Below, in pieces: positions 1 through 5,646 of a stretch of 5,682 nt of DNA. The DNA is taken from positions 1-5,682 of the forward strand of contig JAHZBS010000159.1 of the NCBI GenBank assembly GCA_019423265.1, in the 5' to 3' direction. Each line of letters starts with the position of its first letter. The stretch's first letter is position 1. A program made the position numbers and the translations under genes. Origin of the DNA: Clostridiales bacterium. Lineage in GTDB: Bacteria; Bacillota_A; Clostridia; Lachnospirales; Bianqueaceae. The notes under the pieces were generated by a model that was given only the letters and a program-made list of their open reading frames with translations, made no database searches and was not told the origin of the DNA.

Positions 1-1318
1 CATGTCCCCGCATGAGCAGGTTCAGCGACATGACGCCGCCATCCATTGTCCGGGCAAAATAATTGCCGTGTTCATCGCGATACAGGTTCACCGTCATGGG
101 AGAACCGCCCATCAGCGTCTCCAGTGGAAACAGGCGCTTGACCACATCCTCCACCAACGGCTGCGGCGGGTAATAGGGGGAAAGCTGCTTGTAGGCGTCC
201 TTCTGTAAATTGCCCAGTGGTTTTAACCGAATGCGCTTTTTCGCAAATCGGCTGTTGACAGAGCGGCAGATATCCTCCAGTTTTTCCTCTTGGTCGGTAA
301 AGGGCATAGCGAGAATTGCCACATGGCCAACAGGCGCATTTTTAAAATCCAGATCTTCAATCAGCTGGTCGGCGTCAATGGCCTGCTTGGCAAAATGCTT
401 CCTGCGCCGCGCGTTGCTTTCCGACTGCGCGTCCATAGAGGAGGTCTTAATGCTCCGGGCCAGTGCGTCGCCCAGCTCAGTAGCATTGCCGGGGTAGTAG
501 GTAATTGAGGTCACGCAGTCCGAGTTATTCACGAGGTCGACCGCCCAGCCGTAATCCAGTTCTGACGGGAAACGCATCGCGCCGTAAATGCGCCCCACCA
601 CAGGGCCGACGGTGACTTTAGAAACACCAAAGCTCATACCGCCCACCGGCGTCAAAAGATTGAGCAGGGCCATGTGGTCGCCGTCCTCCGTGCCTCTTGA
701 GGACAGCAGGCGTTTCTTCTGCGGCAGGAGCGGTACATCTTCAAAGACTTCATCAGCGGAATCTTGATAGGTCGTCAGGTCGGCAAAGATCTTGCAAAGG
801 TATGTAAGCTCCTGCTCGCTCATCAATTCAACCGACACCTGATTTTCGCTGAGTTTGGCGCGCAGCTCCTTCAGCCGCTTCTTCAGCACCGTGTCGGCGC
901 CACGCGCGGCTTTCTCCCAGCACTTAATTGCGATCATTGGTTCCTTGGTTCCCTCACGCGCCATCTCCTGCAGTGCGGAGATCTCCCCATTGATGAGGCG
1001 CAGTTTGGCGTCCTGACCGGTGCCTTTTCGCTTCTCGGCCAGATATTCGATCATATTCATCGTATCTACCGTGCGGGGAATTGATAGGATCTGAAAGGGT
1101 TCGTCATCCCCGGTAGAAACCGCATTGGTAAGGTTCTGCGCCAGCACGGCGCGTTCCTCGCCGGAAAGCAGCTGATTATCGCCGGCACGAACAGACAAAA
1201 ACCCGAACAGATATCCGTCCCGGCTGTAAAGAATGCCGTCATCCGCGATATCCTCCACATTGAGGAATGCCTGCGCAGTCAACAGCTTTTCATTTGTCTT
1301 TTCTCTCTTGTGCAGCAT
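1..1318 (-). CDS. VirB4-like conjugation ATPase, N-terminal part (truncated by window edge)
   Basis: The frame is open for 439 codons from the ATG at 1318 to the left edge, with no stop, so the gene is partial at its 3' end. The visible part corresponds to the N-terminal region of VirB4/TraE-type ATPases. It starts with a mixed segment (about residues 20-90, containing DGYLFGFLSV), then a charged helical region (90-165), then a segment typical of the family around residues 230-345 (GRIYGAMRFP, DYGWAVDLVNN, GHVAILAMPF). No Walker A motif is seen; in this family it lies near or beyond the point where the window ends. There is no predicted membrane span, as expected for a cytoplasmic ATPase docked on the channel. 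The start overlaps the 3' end of the PrgI-like gene by 29 nt, and a GGAGG lies 12 nt upstream (1331-1335), a rather long spacing. VirB4 proteins power assembly of the transfer channel. Family assignment is by recognition and position after a PrgI-like gene; the ATPase half is inferred. Confidence 0.82.
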   Translation of the reverse strand, partial: MLHKREKTNEKLLTAQAFLNVEDIADDGILYSRDGYLFGFLSVRAGDNQLLSGEERAVLAQNLTNAVSTGDDEPFQILSIPRTVDTMNMIEYLAEKRKGTGQDAKLRLINGEISALQEMAREGTKEPMIAIKCWEKAARGADTVLKKRLKELRAKLSENQVSVELMSEQELTYLCKIFADLTTYQDSADEVFEDVPLLPQKKRLLSSRGTEDGDHMALLNLLTPVGGMSFGVSKVTVGPVVGRIYGAMRFPSELDYGWAVDLVNNSDCVTSITYYPGNATELGDALARSIKTSSMDAQSESNARRRKHFAKQAIDADQLIEDLDFKNAPVGHVAILAMPFTDQEEKLEDICRSVNSRFAKKRIRLKPLGNLQKDAYKQLSPYYPPQPLVEDVVKRLFPLETLMGGSPMTVNLYRDEHGNYFARTMDGGVMSLNLLMRGH

Positions 1319-1634
1319 AGTGAGTTCTTTCCTCCCTCTTATAGTAAAATGCTTGTTGCTCGCTGCGGTAGCGCCGCCCGCGCTTCAGGAAGTTATAGAT
1401 GGATTGATTGTTGTCCATCCGGATAAAGAAATTGACGCAGATAAACAGCGTGAAGATAACCGCCATCGTAGCGGCAATGATTTTAAATGACCACGTGCTG
1501 AGCAGGCAGAACAGGATGCTGCACAGCAAAACGAGGCTTGTGATAAGGATTGTGCGGATCAGCTCCGGCTTACCAAACCCTCGGAATAGTTCCCATCGCA
1601 AAGCGATGTTTTCCGGAACAGTTAGCTTTTTCAT
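1290..1634 (-). CDS. PrgI-family small conjugation membrane protein
   Basis: This 114-residue protein has the layout of PrgI-family mobile element proteins. A short N-terminus contains VPENI (residues 6-10), which recalls the VP-x-E/D start of PrgI proteins. Two adjacent membrane helices follow at about residues 25-45 and 49-70, then a basic cytoplasmic tail with NNQSIYNFLKRGRRY (75-89). The tail resembles the QS-x-x-x-x-L-x-R region next to the second helix in this family. PrgI proteins are encoded directly before VirB4-type ATPases and are considered counterparts of VirB3, tying the ATPase to the membrane channel. That is exactly the position here: the gene overlaps the VirB4-like gene by 29 nt. 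The ATG at 1634 is supported by an AAAGGTG element about seven bases upstream, close after the stop of the preceding gene. Family membership is likely but was judged by eye. Confidence 0.75.
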   Translation of the reverse strand: MKKLTVPENIALRWELFRGFGKPELIRTILITSLVLLCSILFCLLSTWSFKIIAATMAVIFTLFICVNFFIRMDNNQSIYNFLKRGRRYRSEQQAFYYKREERTHYAAQERKDK

Positions 1635-1650
1635 CAGCCTTCACCTTTCA

Positions 1651-1875
1651 TTAAATTGGAATGACTGTGCCGCCAAAGTAACTCAGCGCCACACGGAAAA
1701 TAACGCCGATGCATTCCGCAAGAACAATAAAAATCAGCACATGGCGAATACGTTTTTTATAAGGCGTAGGATCTTCCTCTGCAGACATGTAAAGCAGGCA
1801 GAATAGAACCCGCATACCGCCCCCAATGGGAATAAGAATTTGCAGCAGGGTGGTGCAGCTCAATATTTCATCCAT
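1651..1875 (-). CDS. small two-helix membrane protein of the conjugation operon, function unknown
   Basis: I do not recognise this 74-residue protein with certainty. Hydrophobic segments lie at about residues 9-29 (around LIPIGGGMRVLFCLL) and 46-66, separated by a charged loop containing SAEEDPTPYKKR. Both ends would then lie on the same side of the membrane. This is the size and hairpin topology of VirB2/VirB3-type and other small type IV secretion subunits, but no diagnostic motif is visible. It sits between the VirB6-like and PrgI-like genes, 12 nt and 16 nt from them, so it is almost certainly a structural or assembly component of the same transfer machine. The ATG at 1875 is preceded by TGAGG, in which the TGA is the stop codon of the VirB6-like gene, suggesting translational coupling. 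The gene is real on grounds of spacing, frame and composition; its role is inferred from context only. Confidence 0.72.
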   Translation of the reverse strand: MDEILSCTTLLQILIPIGGGMRVLFCLLYMSAEEDPTPYKKRIRHVLIFIVLAECIGVIFRVALSYFGGTVIPI

Positions 1876-1887
1876 AATACCGTTGCC

Positions 1888-2799
1888 TCATACAAACATC
1901 TTGAACGTGCGCACTGCCATGCCAAGAGAATATGCTTTCTGCGTCAAACCACCGCCGGGGTTATTGGCAACCAAAAACTGTTGCAAAAGTGACGGAGTGG
2001 AAAAAGCTGCGAACATGACGCCAATTGCAAATAAAATGTTTATAAAAACGAATGTACCTGCAATCCGCAATGCCAGCGCCATTGCTGTAATTTGAATAAT
2101 CGCTGTAAATGCCGTTTTAATAAAAACCTGCATATACCCTTTAAACAGGCCCATGTCGCTGTCCAGCAGGCCGAGCGATGCAAATGGAACGCCAAATCGC
2201 AGAATCAGCAGCTCAAATCCGCGCCCTATGAGGCGAATCCATAATACAAAAACAGAGATCGCAAATATAAGCAAGAAGATAATTGTAAGCGCACCCTGCG
2301 CCACCGCCGCAAGTATCGCTTCATGGAACATAACGGGGCCTCCGCCGAAGCCAACGGAGACACCCAGCCGTCCCATGATACCTTCCGCTATGTAGATGAA
2401 CGCATTGGTAGCTTTTTCATAGAGATATGGAAAGCAGACCATCACAATTCCAGACTGAATTGCCCCCACAAGCATATCCCGTGGGCTTGAATCTGCGTCT
2501 CCATCCCGCCAGAGTATGTAAATTTGAAAGCCCTTAAACAGGAACTTTAAGACTACCAGACTGCATGTAAGCAAGTAGATAAAAATATAGGTACTGCGGA
2601 TGCTTTCGTCTGTTAAAACCGTTGTCATCCCAGAAGCCACCAATTTCTCAAAATGGAACACCCCGGTTAGCAGCCCCACCATAAGCTCATCAAACTTTTC
2701 AAATGCCTCTGTCACAAGATTCCCAAACCAGCCGTTAATTGTTTTGCTGAAAATGTCCAGCAGGCTTTCCCCGCCCAGCAGGGATGATAAAACATCCAA
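1888..2799 (-). CDS. VirB6/TrbL-like polytopic conjugal transfer protein
   Basis: This 303-residue integral membrane protein has about six hydrophobic segments, near residues 69-95, 108-127, 160-190, 192-212, 223-248 and 250-268. They follow an amphipathic N-terminus with SLLGGESLLDIF (residues 5-16). The loop after the first long helix has LWRDGDADSSPRDML (96-110). A glycine-rich stretch, GFGGGP (150-155), precedes the third segment, and the C-terminus has NNPGGG (279-284). Size, topology and position between pilin-like and PrgI/VirB4-like genes fit the VirB6/TrbL-like inner-membrane channel proteins of Firmicute conjugative elements, through which DNA passes. It resembles proteins I recall under DUF6102, but this was not checked. 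The start is TTG at 2799, because an AAAGGAG (2808-2814) lies eight bases upstream and the next in-frame ATG is codon 40, which would remove the conserved-looking N-terminus. The preceding gene ends 35 nt upstream. Confidence 0.78.
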   Translation of the reverse strand: MDVLSSLLGGESLLDIFSKTINGWFGNLVTEAFEKFDELMVGLLTGVFHFEKLVASGMTTVLTDESIRSTYIFIYLLTCSLVVLKFLFKGFQIYILWRDGDADSSPRDMLVGAIQSGIVMVCFPYLYEKATNAFIYIAEGIMGRLGVSVGFGGGPVMFHEAILAAVAQGALTIIFLLIFAISVFVLWIRLIGRGFELLILRFGVPFASLGLLDSDMGLFKGYMQVFIKTAFTAIIQITAMALALRIAGTFVFINILFAIGVMFAAFSTPSLLQQFLVANNPGGGLTQKAYSLGMAVRTFKMFV

Positions 2800-2807
2800 A
2801 ACAACGT

Positions 2808-2814
2808 CTCCTTT
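2808..2814 (-). promoter_or_regulatory. Shine-Dalgarno AAAGGAG deciding the TTG start of the VirB6-like gene
   Basis: On the minus strand AAAGGAG ends eight bases before TTG at 2799. The nearby ATG at 2795 is out of frame with the long reading frame, and no in-frame ATG occurs until codon 40. The site therefore selects a non-ATG start. Confidence 0.7.
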
Positions 2815-2834
2815 CTGGCCAATGGCAGCTCACA

Positions 2835-3170
2835 TTAAAAGTAACTCGACAGAAGCGCAATGAGGGTAGAAACTAAGCAGCCGCCTACTCCGCAAATAAT
2901 TGCGGTCTTAATGCGCTTTTCCCAGAGTTTCCCGTCCTGTTCATCAGAAATGGCGCGACGGATTGCAAAGTACACGGAGGCAGCGGCAGCGGCAATGGGG
3001 CAGAGAATCACGAGAAAGATTGAAACGTCATTGAGCAGCTGCTTAAGTCCGACAGCTATTGTGCTGTTAGCAAGGCCACCGGCAGCAGCCGGCACAATGC
3101 AAATGATGAACATTACAAGAGCGAGAAAAAAGCTCCCCGCTGTGTTCCGTTTCCTCTTTTGGTTGTTCAT
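2835..3170 (-). CDS. VirB2-pilin-like / Maff2-like small membrane protein
   Basis: This is a 111-residue protein when started at the ATG at 3170. The order is a lysine/arginine-rich N-terminus (residues 4-8), a hydrophobic stretch (12-28) ending in PAAAGG like a signal peptidase site, a membrane helix (about 49-70), a short charged loop (RRAISDEQDGKLWEKR, 71-86), and a second helix (89-109) reaching the C-terminus. A signal peptide plus two helices joined by a charged cytoplasmic loop is the architecture of VirB2/TrbC pilins and of the Maff2-like proteins of clostridial conjugative elements. The position between the coupling protein and the VirB6-like gene agrees. Thirteen further codons are open upstream, but the 3170 start has AAAGGAG at ideal spacing, whereas the longer start lies inside the preceding gene with no clear site. 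Pilin function is inferred from architecture, not from a recognised motif. Confidence 0.76.
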   Translation of the reverse strand: MNNQKRKRNTAGSFFLALVMFIICIVPAAAGGLANSTIAVGLKQLLNDVSIFLVILCPIAAAAASVYFAIRRAISDEQDGKLWEKRIKTAIICGVGGCLVSTLIALLSSYF

Positions 3171-3178
3171 AGCAAAAA

Positions 3179-3186
3179 CTCCTTTA
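3179..3186 (-). promoter_or_regulatory. Shine-Dalgarno of the VirB2-like gene containing the ATPase stop codon
   Basis: The minus-strand sequence TAAAGGAG contains both the TAA stop of the coupling ATPase (3184-3186) and the ribosome binding site (3179-3185) for the ATG at 3170, eight bases further on. Ribosomes finishing the ATPase would be placed at the next start, which suggests coupled translation. It also favours the 3170 start over the longer in-frame alternative. Confidence 0.7.
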
Positions 3187-4674
3187 TTTCTTTTGTTGTG
3201 CCGCTGCATCAGCGGCCTTCATTTCTGCAACATATCGGTTCCAAACGCCCCAATACTCCGCTTCCTCATGATGCTCTATCCGATCTCTGTCGCGGAGCAT
3301 GGACATCTTTTGGTTGTATTTTGGGTCCCCCATCCCGAACGCGGCATTCCAGATGGTCTGCGAGATATCCGGCGCGTACATCATAGCTGGATCATTCGGC
3401 GTCAGCACCAGCTGATAGGGGCGCTGAATGTGCTTGTGGATCTCATCCGGAAGCATGAGTGCGCGCCCCGTCAGGTTATAGCTGGCGGAACGCTGTCCAT
3501 TGCTGGAGCCAGAAAGGCTGGGGCTTTTCACCGTGTAGTTTCCGAGAATGTTGGAAATCTCTTTTCGTGTTTCCGGACTGTTGGAACGTAGATAAACCCA
3601 CGTTTCCGCATTGGAGCGGATGGTCTTGCCCACCTTATCGCCGTACTTTTCGTCCAACTGCTCCAGATTTTGCAGGAATAAGTGCCAACGGATGCCACGC
3701 CCTCCGGAAACAGTCATCAGCGTGTCGAAGTCCGGTATCTTGACAAAGTTTCCAAATTCGTCGCAAAAGAAATGGACGCGGCGCGGCAGGCGGCCACCGT
3801 GCCGGGTGCTGTACTCCGCCAGAAGTTGATACTGCTGATAGATAAATAGCGCAGCCAAACTGTGGTAGGTCTTTTTATAGTCCGGCAGAATCAAGAAAAT
3901 TGCCCGTTTCCGCACACCGGTCAGCTCCGGGTCAAAGTCCGTGGAGGCAGTCATGGCATGGATCAGCGGGTCGGTGAACACATCCAACGTGGAAAGGACA
4001 GCCGTGTAGAAGCTGCCGCGCATTTTTGACGGGGCAATCTGGGAAATTCCCATGGACAGCTTGGCCGGGTGTTCGTCTGAGAGAGTGTCCAGATACAGAT
4101 TTAATGGCGGACCACAGATCCCAATGGGCCGGCACATATGGGTAATAAACTGCTGCACATTGGCAAGGTTTTGATATTGCGGATTCTGCACATTGTCATA
4201 GGCACAAATGAGACTAGACATGGTCAGGACTGCGCGCTCGCCATCTACCCAGATACTCTCATTGGTATGGTTCTCCGGAACCAGCATGGTTGCCATGTCC
4301 CGCGCCCGCGTGGACGCCTTGGCCACCTGCCTCTGATTCAGCGCGTCGATCACCGGCTGCATGAAATTGTAGCGGTTAGAGTATTGTGGGTTCAGGAAGT
4401 CAATGGCGATCACTTCATACCCCAGACTCTCTAAAAAATATCGCCCAGCTGTATACAATTCGCCCTTCATATCCACCATCACCATGCTCTCGCCGGCAAG
4501 AGCCGTCATAGCAATAGATGGCTCCACAAGGCAGCGGGTCTTTCCGCACCGCGTGGCACCGAGAATCAGGCTGTGCGTATCCTCCGGTGTGTAGTAGATG
4601 CTGTGGCCATCCTTGGACTGCCCCAGCACTAGACCGCCCTGCGTAAGATCATTCAGGCTTACAGCCTTCTGCAC
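3184..4674 (-). CDS. VirD4-like type IV coupling protein, ATPase domain (CD1115-like family)
   Basis: This 496-residue ATPase would recruit the relaxase-DNA complex to the transfer channel. Walker A is GATRCGKT (residues 39-46, K45). A second conserved strand, GESMVMVDMKGEL, is at 61-73. The block SNRYNFMQPVID is at 99-110 and HPAKLSMGISQIAPSKMRGSF at 202-222. Walker B is HFFCDEFGN (301-309, D305/E306), followed by GGRGIRWHLFLQN (324-336). These blocks match clostridial VirD4-like proteins of the CD1115 type. Such proteins are normally about 600 residues with two N-terminal membrane helices. Here the protein begins only 38 residues before Walker A and has no membrane segment; the missing portion is encoded separately just upstream with a 26-nt overlap. 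The start is GTG at 4674, preceded by AGAAGGGA; an in-frame stop at 4708-4710 prevents a much earlier start. The stop codon lies inside the ribosome binding site of the next gene. Confidence 0.9.
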   Translation of the reverse strand: MQKAVSLNDLTQGGLVLGQSKDGHSIYYTPEDTHSLILGATRCGKTRCLVEPSIAMTALAGESMVMVDMKGELYTAGRYFLESLGYEVIAIDFLNPQYSNRYNFMQPVIDALNQRQVAKASTRARDMATMLVPENHTNESIWVDGERAVLTMSSLICAYDNVQNPQYQNLANVQQFITHMCRPIGICGPPLNLYLDTLSDEHPAKLSMGISQIAPSKMRGSFYTAVLSTLDVFTDPLIHAMTASTDFDPELTGVRKRAIFLILPDYKKTYHSLAALFIYQQYQLLAEYSTRHGGRLPRRVHFFCDEFGNFVKIPDFDTLMTVSGGRGIRWHLFLQNLEQLDEKYGDKVGKTIRSNAETWVYLRSNSPETRKEISNILGNYTVKSPSLSGSSNGQRSASYNLTGRALMLPDEIHKHIQRPYQLVLTPNDPAMMYAPDISQTIWNAAFGMGDPKYNQKMSMLRDRDRIEHHEEAEYWGVWNRYVAEMKAADAAAQQKK

Positions 4675-5107
4675 GGATATCCCTTCTTTCTTTTTCGTAA
4701 CGTTCCTTCAGCTCCTGTGGCAGTGGCAGTGTTTCTTCGGTCGTAGTGACCGCAAAATAGGTTGCAAATTTCTTTGGAGACATCCACCACGCCGTACCGT
4801 GCTGCCCCTGCCCCTCCGGCCAGGGAATCGAGAAGCCCGGAACCACTTCGTACATGTTGGACTTGTAGTTCAGGTAGCTGTTGCCAAACAACATCCAAAG
4901 CACAAGCACAACGCTACCCAGCGCCAGCACAAGAAACAGCTTGATGTTGCGCGGATCTGCCACAAGAGCAGCAAGCATTCCGGCTAGGCGCAATGTGCAT
5001 TCCTCTCTGCGTCCGGTCATGAGCAGGCCGAAATTGCTGGAAAATACCAGCGAGAGCCAGAGGAAAAAGAACAACGCGAGGCCACCCGCAAGCAATCTTC
5101 GCTTCAT
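4649..5107 (-). CDS. detached N-terminal membrane domain of the VirD4-like coupling protein
   Basis: This is a 152-residue protein with two membrane helices, at about residues 5-23 and 56-74. The linker is NYKSNMYEVVPGF (80-92), followed by GQHGTAWWMSPKKF (101-114). The HGTAWW element corresponds to the HG-S/T-A-R/W-W motif that follows the membrane anchor in intact Firmicute VirD4/TraG coupling proteins, just before the ATPase domain. The last third is charged and helical (QELKERYEKERRDIR, 131-145) and ends at a TGA inside the ATPase gene. The two products together total about 640 residues, close to one full coupling protein. The split is therefore either a genuine two-subunit arrangement or a single gene interrupted by a one-base frameshift. 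The ATG at 5107 has an excellent AAGGAGGTGA ten bases upstream. It is the first gene of the operon. The family link is inferred from the motif, topology and adjacency. Confidence 0.75.
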   Translation of the reverse strand: MKRRLLAGGLALFFFLWLSLVFSSNFGLLMTGRREECTLRLAGMLAALVADPRNIKLFLVLALGSVVLVLWMLFGNSYLNYKSNMYEVVPGFSIPWPEGQGQHGTAWWMSPKKFATYFAVTTTEETLPLPQELKERYEKERRDIRAEGCKPE

Positions 5108-5114
5108 TTGTAAA

Positions 5115-5124
5115 TCACCTCCTT
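5115..5124 (-). promoter_or_regulatory. strong Shine-Dalgarno for the first operon gene
   Basis: On the minus strand AAGGAGGTGA is a near-complete match to the 16S anti-Shine-Dalgarno sequence, with GGAGG ten bases before the ATG at 5107. It starts only six bases after the palindrome at 5131-5165, so folding of that hairpin could affect its accessibility. Confidence 0.8.
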
Positions 5125-5130
5125 CACCAG

Positions 5131-5165
5131 AACAGCGCCCATCTCAAATTGAGATGGGCGCTGTT
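5131..5165. promoter_or_regulatory. 35-bp near-perfect palindrome (leader hairpin or operator)
   Basis: Arms of 17 bases, AACAGCGCCCATCTCAA and its exact reverse complement, flank a single central base. In RNA this gives a very stable GC-rich hairpin with a small AU loop. Neither side carries a proper T-tract (TTTAAAG on the plus side, GTTCTGG on the minus side), so it is not a standard intrinsic terminator. It lies in the presumed leader of the minus-strand operon, directly before its first ribosome binding site. It could be a weak terminator or attenuator for transcription entering from the right, an mRNA-protecting hairpin, or a protein-binding operator. The palindrome is plain in the sequence; its role is open. 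Confidence 0.85.
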
Positions 5166-5173
5166 TAAAGTGG

Positions 5174-5201
5174 GTTATCGAAATCCGTATTCTGTTTGCA
5201 A
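5174..5201 (-). promoter_or_regulatory. weak candidate promoter for the conjugation operon
   Basis: On the minus strand TTGCAA (5196-5201) and GATAAC (5174-5179) are 16 bases apart, each matching four of six positions of the sigma-70/SigA consensus. Transcription from here would include the palindrome in the leader. The match is modest and the real promoter could lie elsewhere. Confidence 0.22.
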
Positions 5202-5254
5202 AAAACGGGAATACACCCATGCAGCGAAATGGAGTGCCTTTTGACGTTGGCTAG

Positions 5255-5279
5255 TATAAAATTGTGTATCGGGGGGAGG
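5255..5279 (+). promoter_or_regulatory. candidate -10 element and ribosome binding site of the plus-strand gene
   Basis: TATAAA at 5255-5260 could serve as a -10 box, but there is no credible -35 at 16-18 bases upstream. The ribosome binding site is much clearer: a run of Gs ending in GGAGG (5275-5279) lies seven bases before the GTG at 5287. That site decides the GTG start. Confidence 0.4.
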
Positions 5280-5286
5280 CATAAGT

Positions 5287-5643
5287 GTGAAAAAACTTGA
5301 GAATCTTAAAGCCTTACATCGAGATATGGTATTCAAAAAGGAGCGAGTAGCCACATTCACCGTTGATATAAACAAGCATCCATTTAGCTGTATCTTTTTG
5401 CTAGAAGACGATAGTCGCTCTTTGTTTTTGACAACGCTGGGTTTGGAACCACACACTATTGAAGTTGAGATTAACTCTTACTTTGATGTTCCAAATCAGC
5501 TAAAAAGGGAGGACTACGACGCCCTATTGGTGTACTTAAATCTGAAGTACAATCCCTTATCTCCTTTTAAGCCTTTGAGCTTTTTTTCTCAAATTGATAT
5601 GCTCAGTCCCAACCGATTCATTCAAAATGTGTTCGTCAAGTAA
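5287..5643 (+). CDS. hypothetical protein, AT-rich, divergent from the conjugation operon
   Basis: This is a 118-residue protein of unknown function, started at GTG 5287 because of the strong GGAGG seven bases upstream. It is soluble-looking, with no signal peptide or membrane helix. The N-terminus (MKKLENLKALHRDM) is amphipathic. It is followed by alternating hydrophobic and polar stretches that look like beta strands (ATFTVDIN, FSCIFLLEDD, SLFLTTLG, TIEVEIN, about residues 22-64), then a helical, aromatic C-terminal half (YDALLVYLNLKY, PFKPLSFFSQID). The opening vaguely recalls DUF6037-type proteins, which I remember as longer, so the present one could be a shortened relative; this is a weak suggestion. 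It is visibly more AT-rich than the operon next to it and on the opposite strand, suggesting separate acquisition as cargo. Its stop is four bases before a probable insertion-sequence end. A regulator, immunity-type or defence-related role is possible, but nothing in the sequence shows it. Confidence 0.6.
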   Translation: MKKLENLKALHRDMVFKKERVATFTVDINKHPFSCIFLLEDDSRSLFLTTLGLEPHTIEVEINSYFDVPNQLKREDYDALLVYLNLKYNPLSPFKPLSFFSQIDMLSPNRFIQNVFVK

Positions 5644-5646
5644 AAA

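Noticed and set aside
1066..1260. Minus-strand 64-codon frame
   Set aside because: It lies entirely inside the open VirB4-like frame in another phase and has no independent support.
2793..2795. ATG four bases downstream of the TTG as the VirB6-like start
   Set aside because: It is out of frame with the 303-codon reading frame.
3171..3209. Longer start (13 extra codons) for the VirB2-like gene
   Set aside because: It would begin inside the ATPase gene without a ribosome binding site and would bury the clear AAAGGAG that fits the start at 3170.
2860..3591. Plus-strand open frame of 243 codons
   Set aside because: It is antisense to the coupling ATPase and the VirB2-like gene, both of which show clear family features, and it has no convincing protein pattern or ribosome binding site.
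4659..4898. Minus-strand open frame of 79 codons overlapping the anchor gene
   Set aside because: It is an alternate-frame reading of the 152-residue protein's region, with low-complexity basic composition and no support as a gene.
5241..5260. TTGACG plus TATAAA as a plus-strand promoter
   Set aside because: The two elements are only eight bases apart, far from the usual 16-18, so they cannot act together as one sigma-70 type promoter.
5175..5456. Minus-strand 93-codon frame as an intact gene
   Set aside because: More than half is antisense to the plus-strand gene with the stronger ribosome binding site. Only its last 20 or so codons look protein-like, so it is kept only as a possible remnant.
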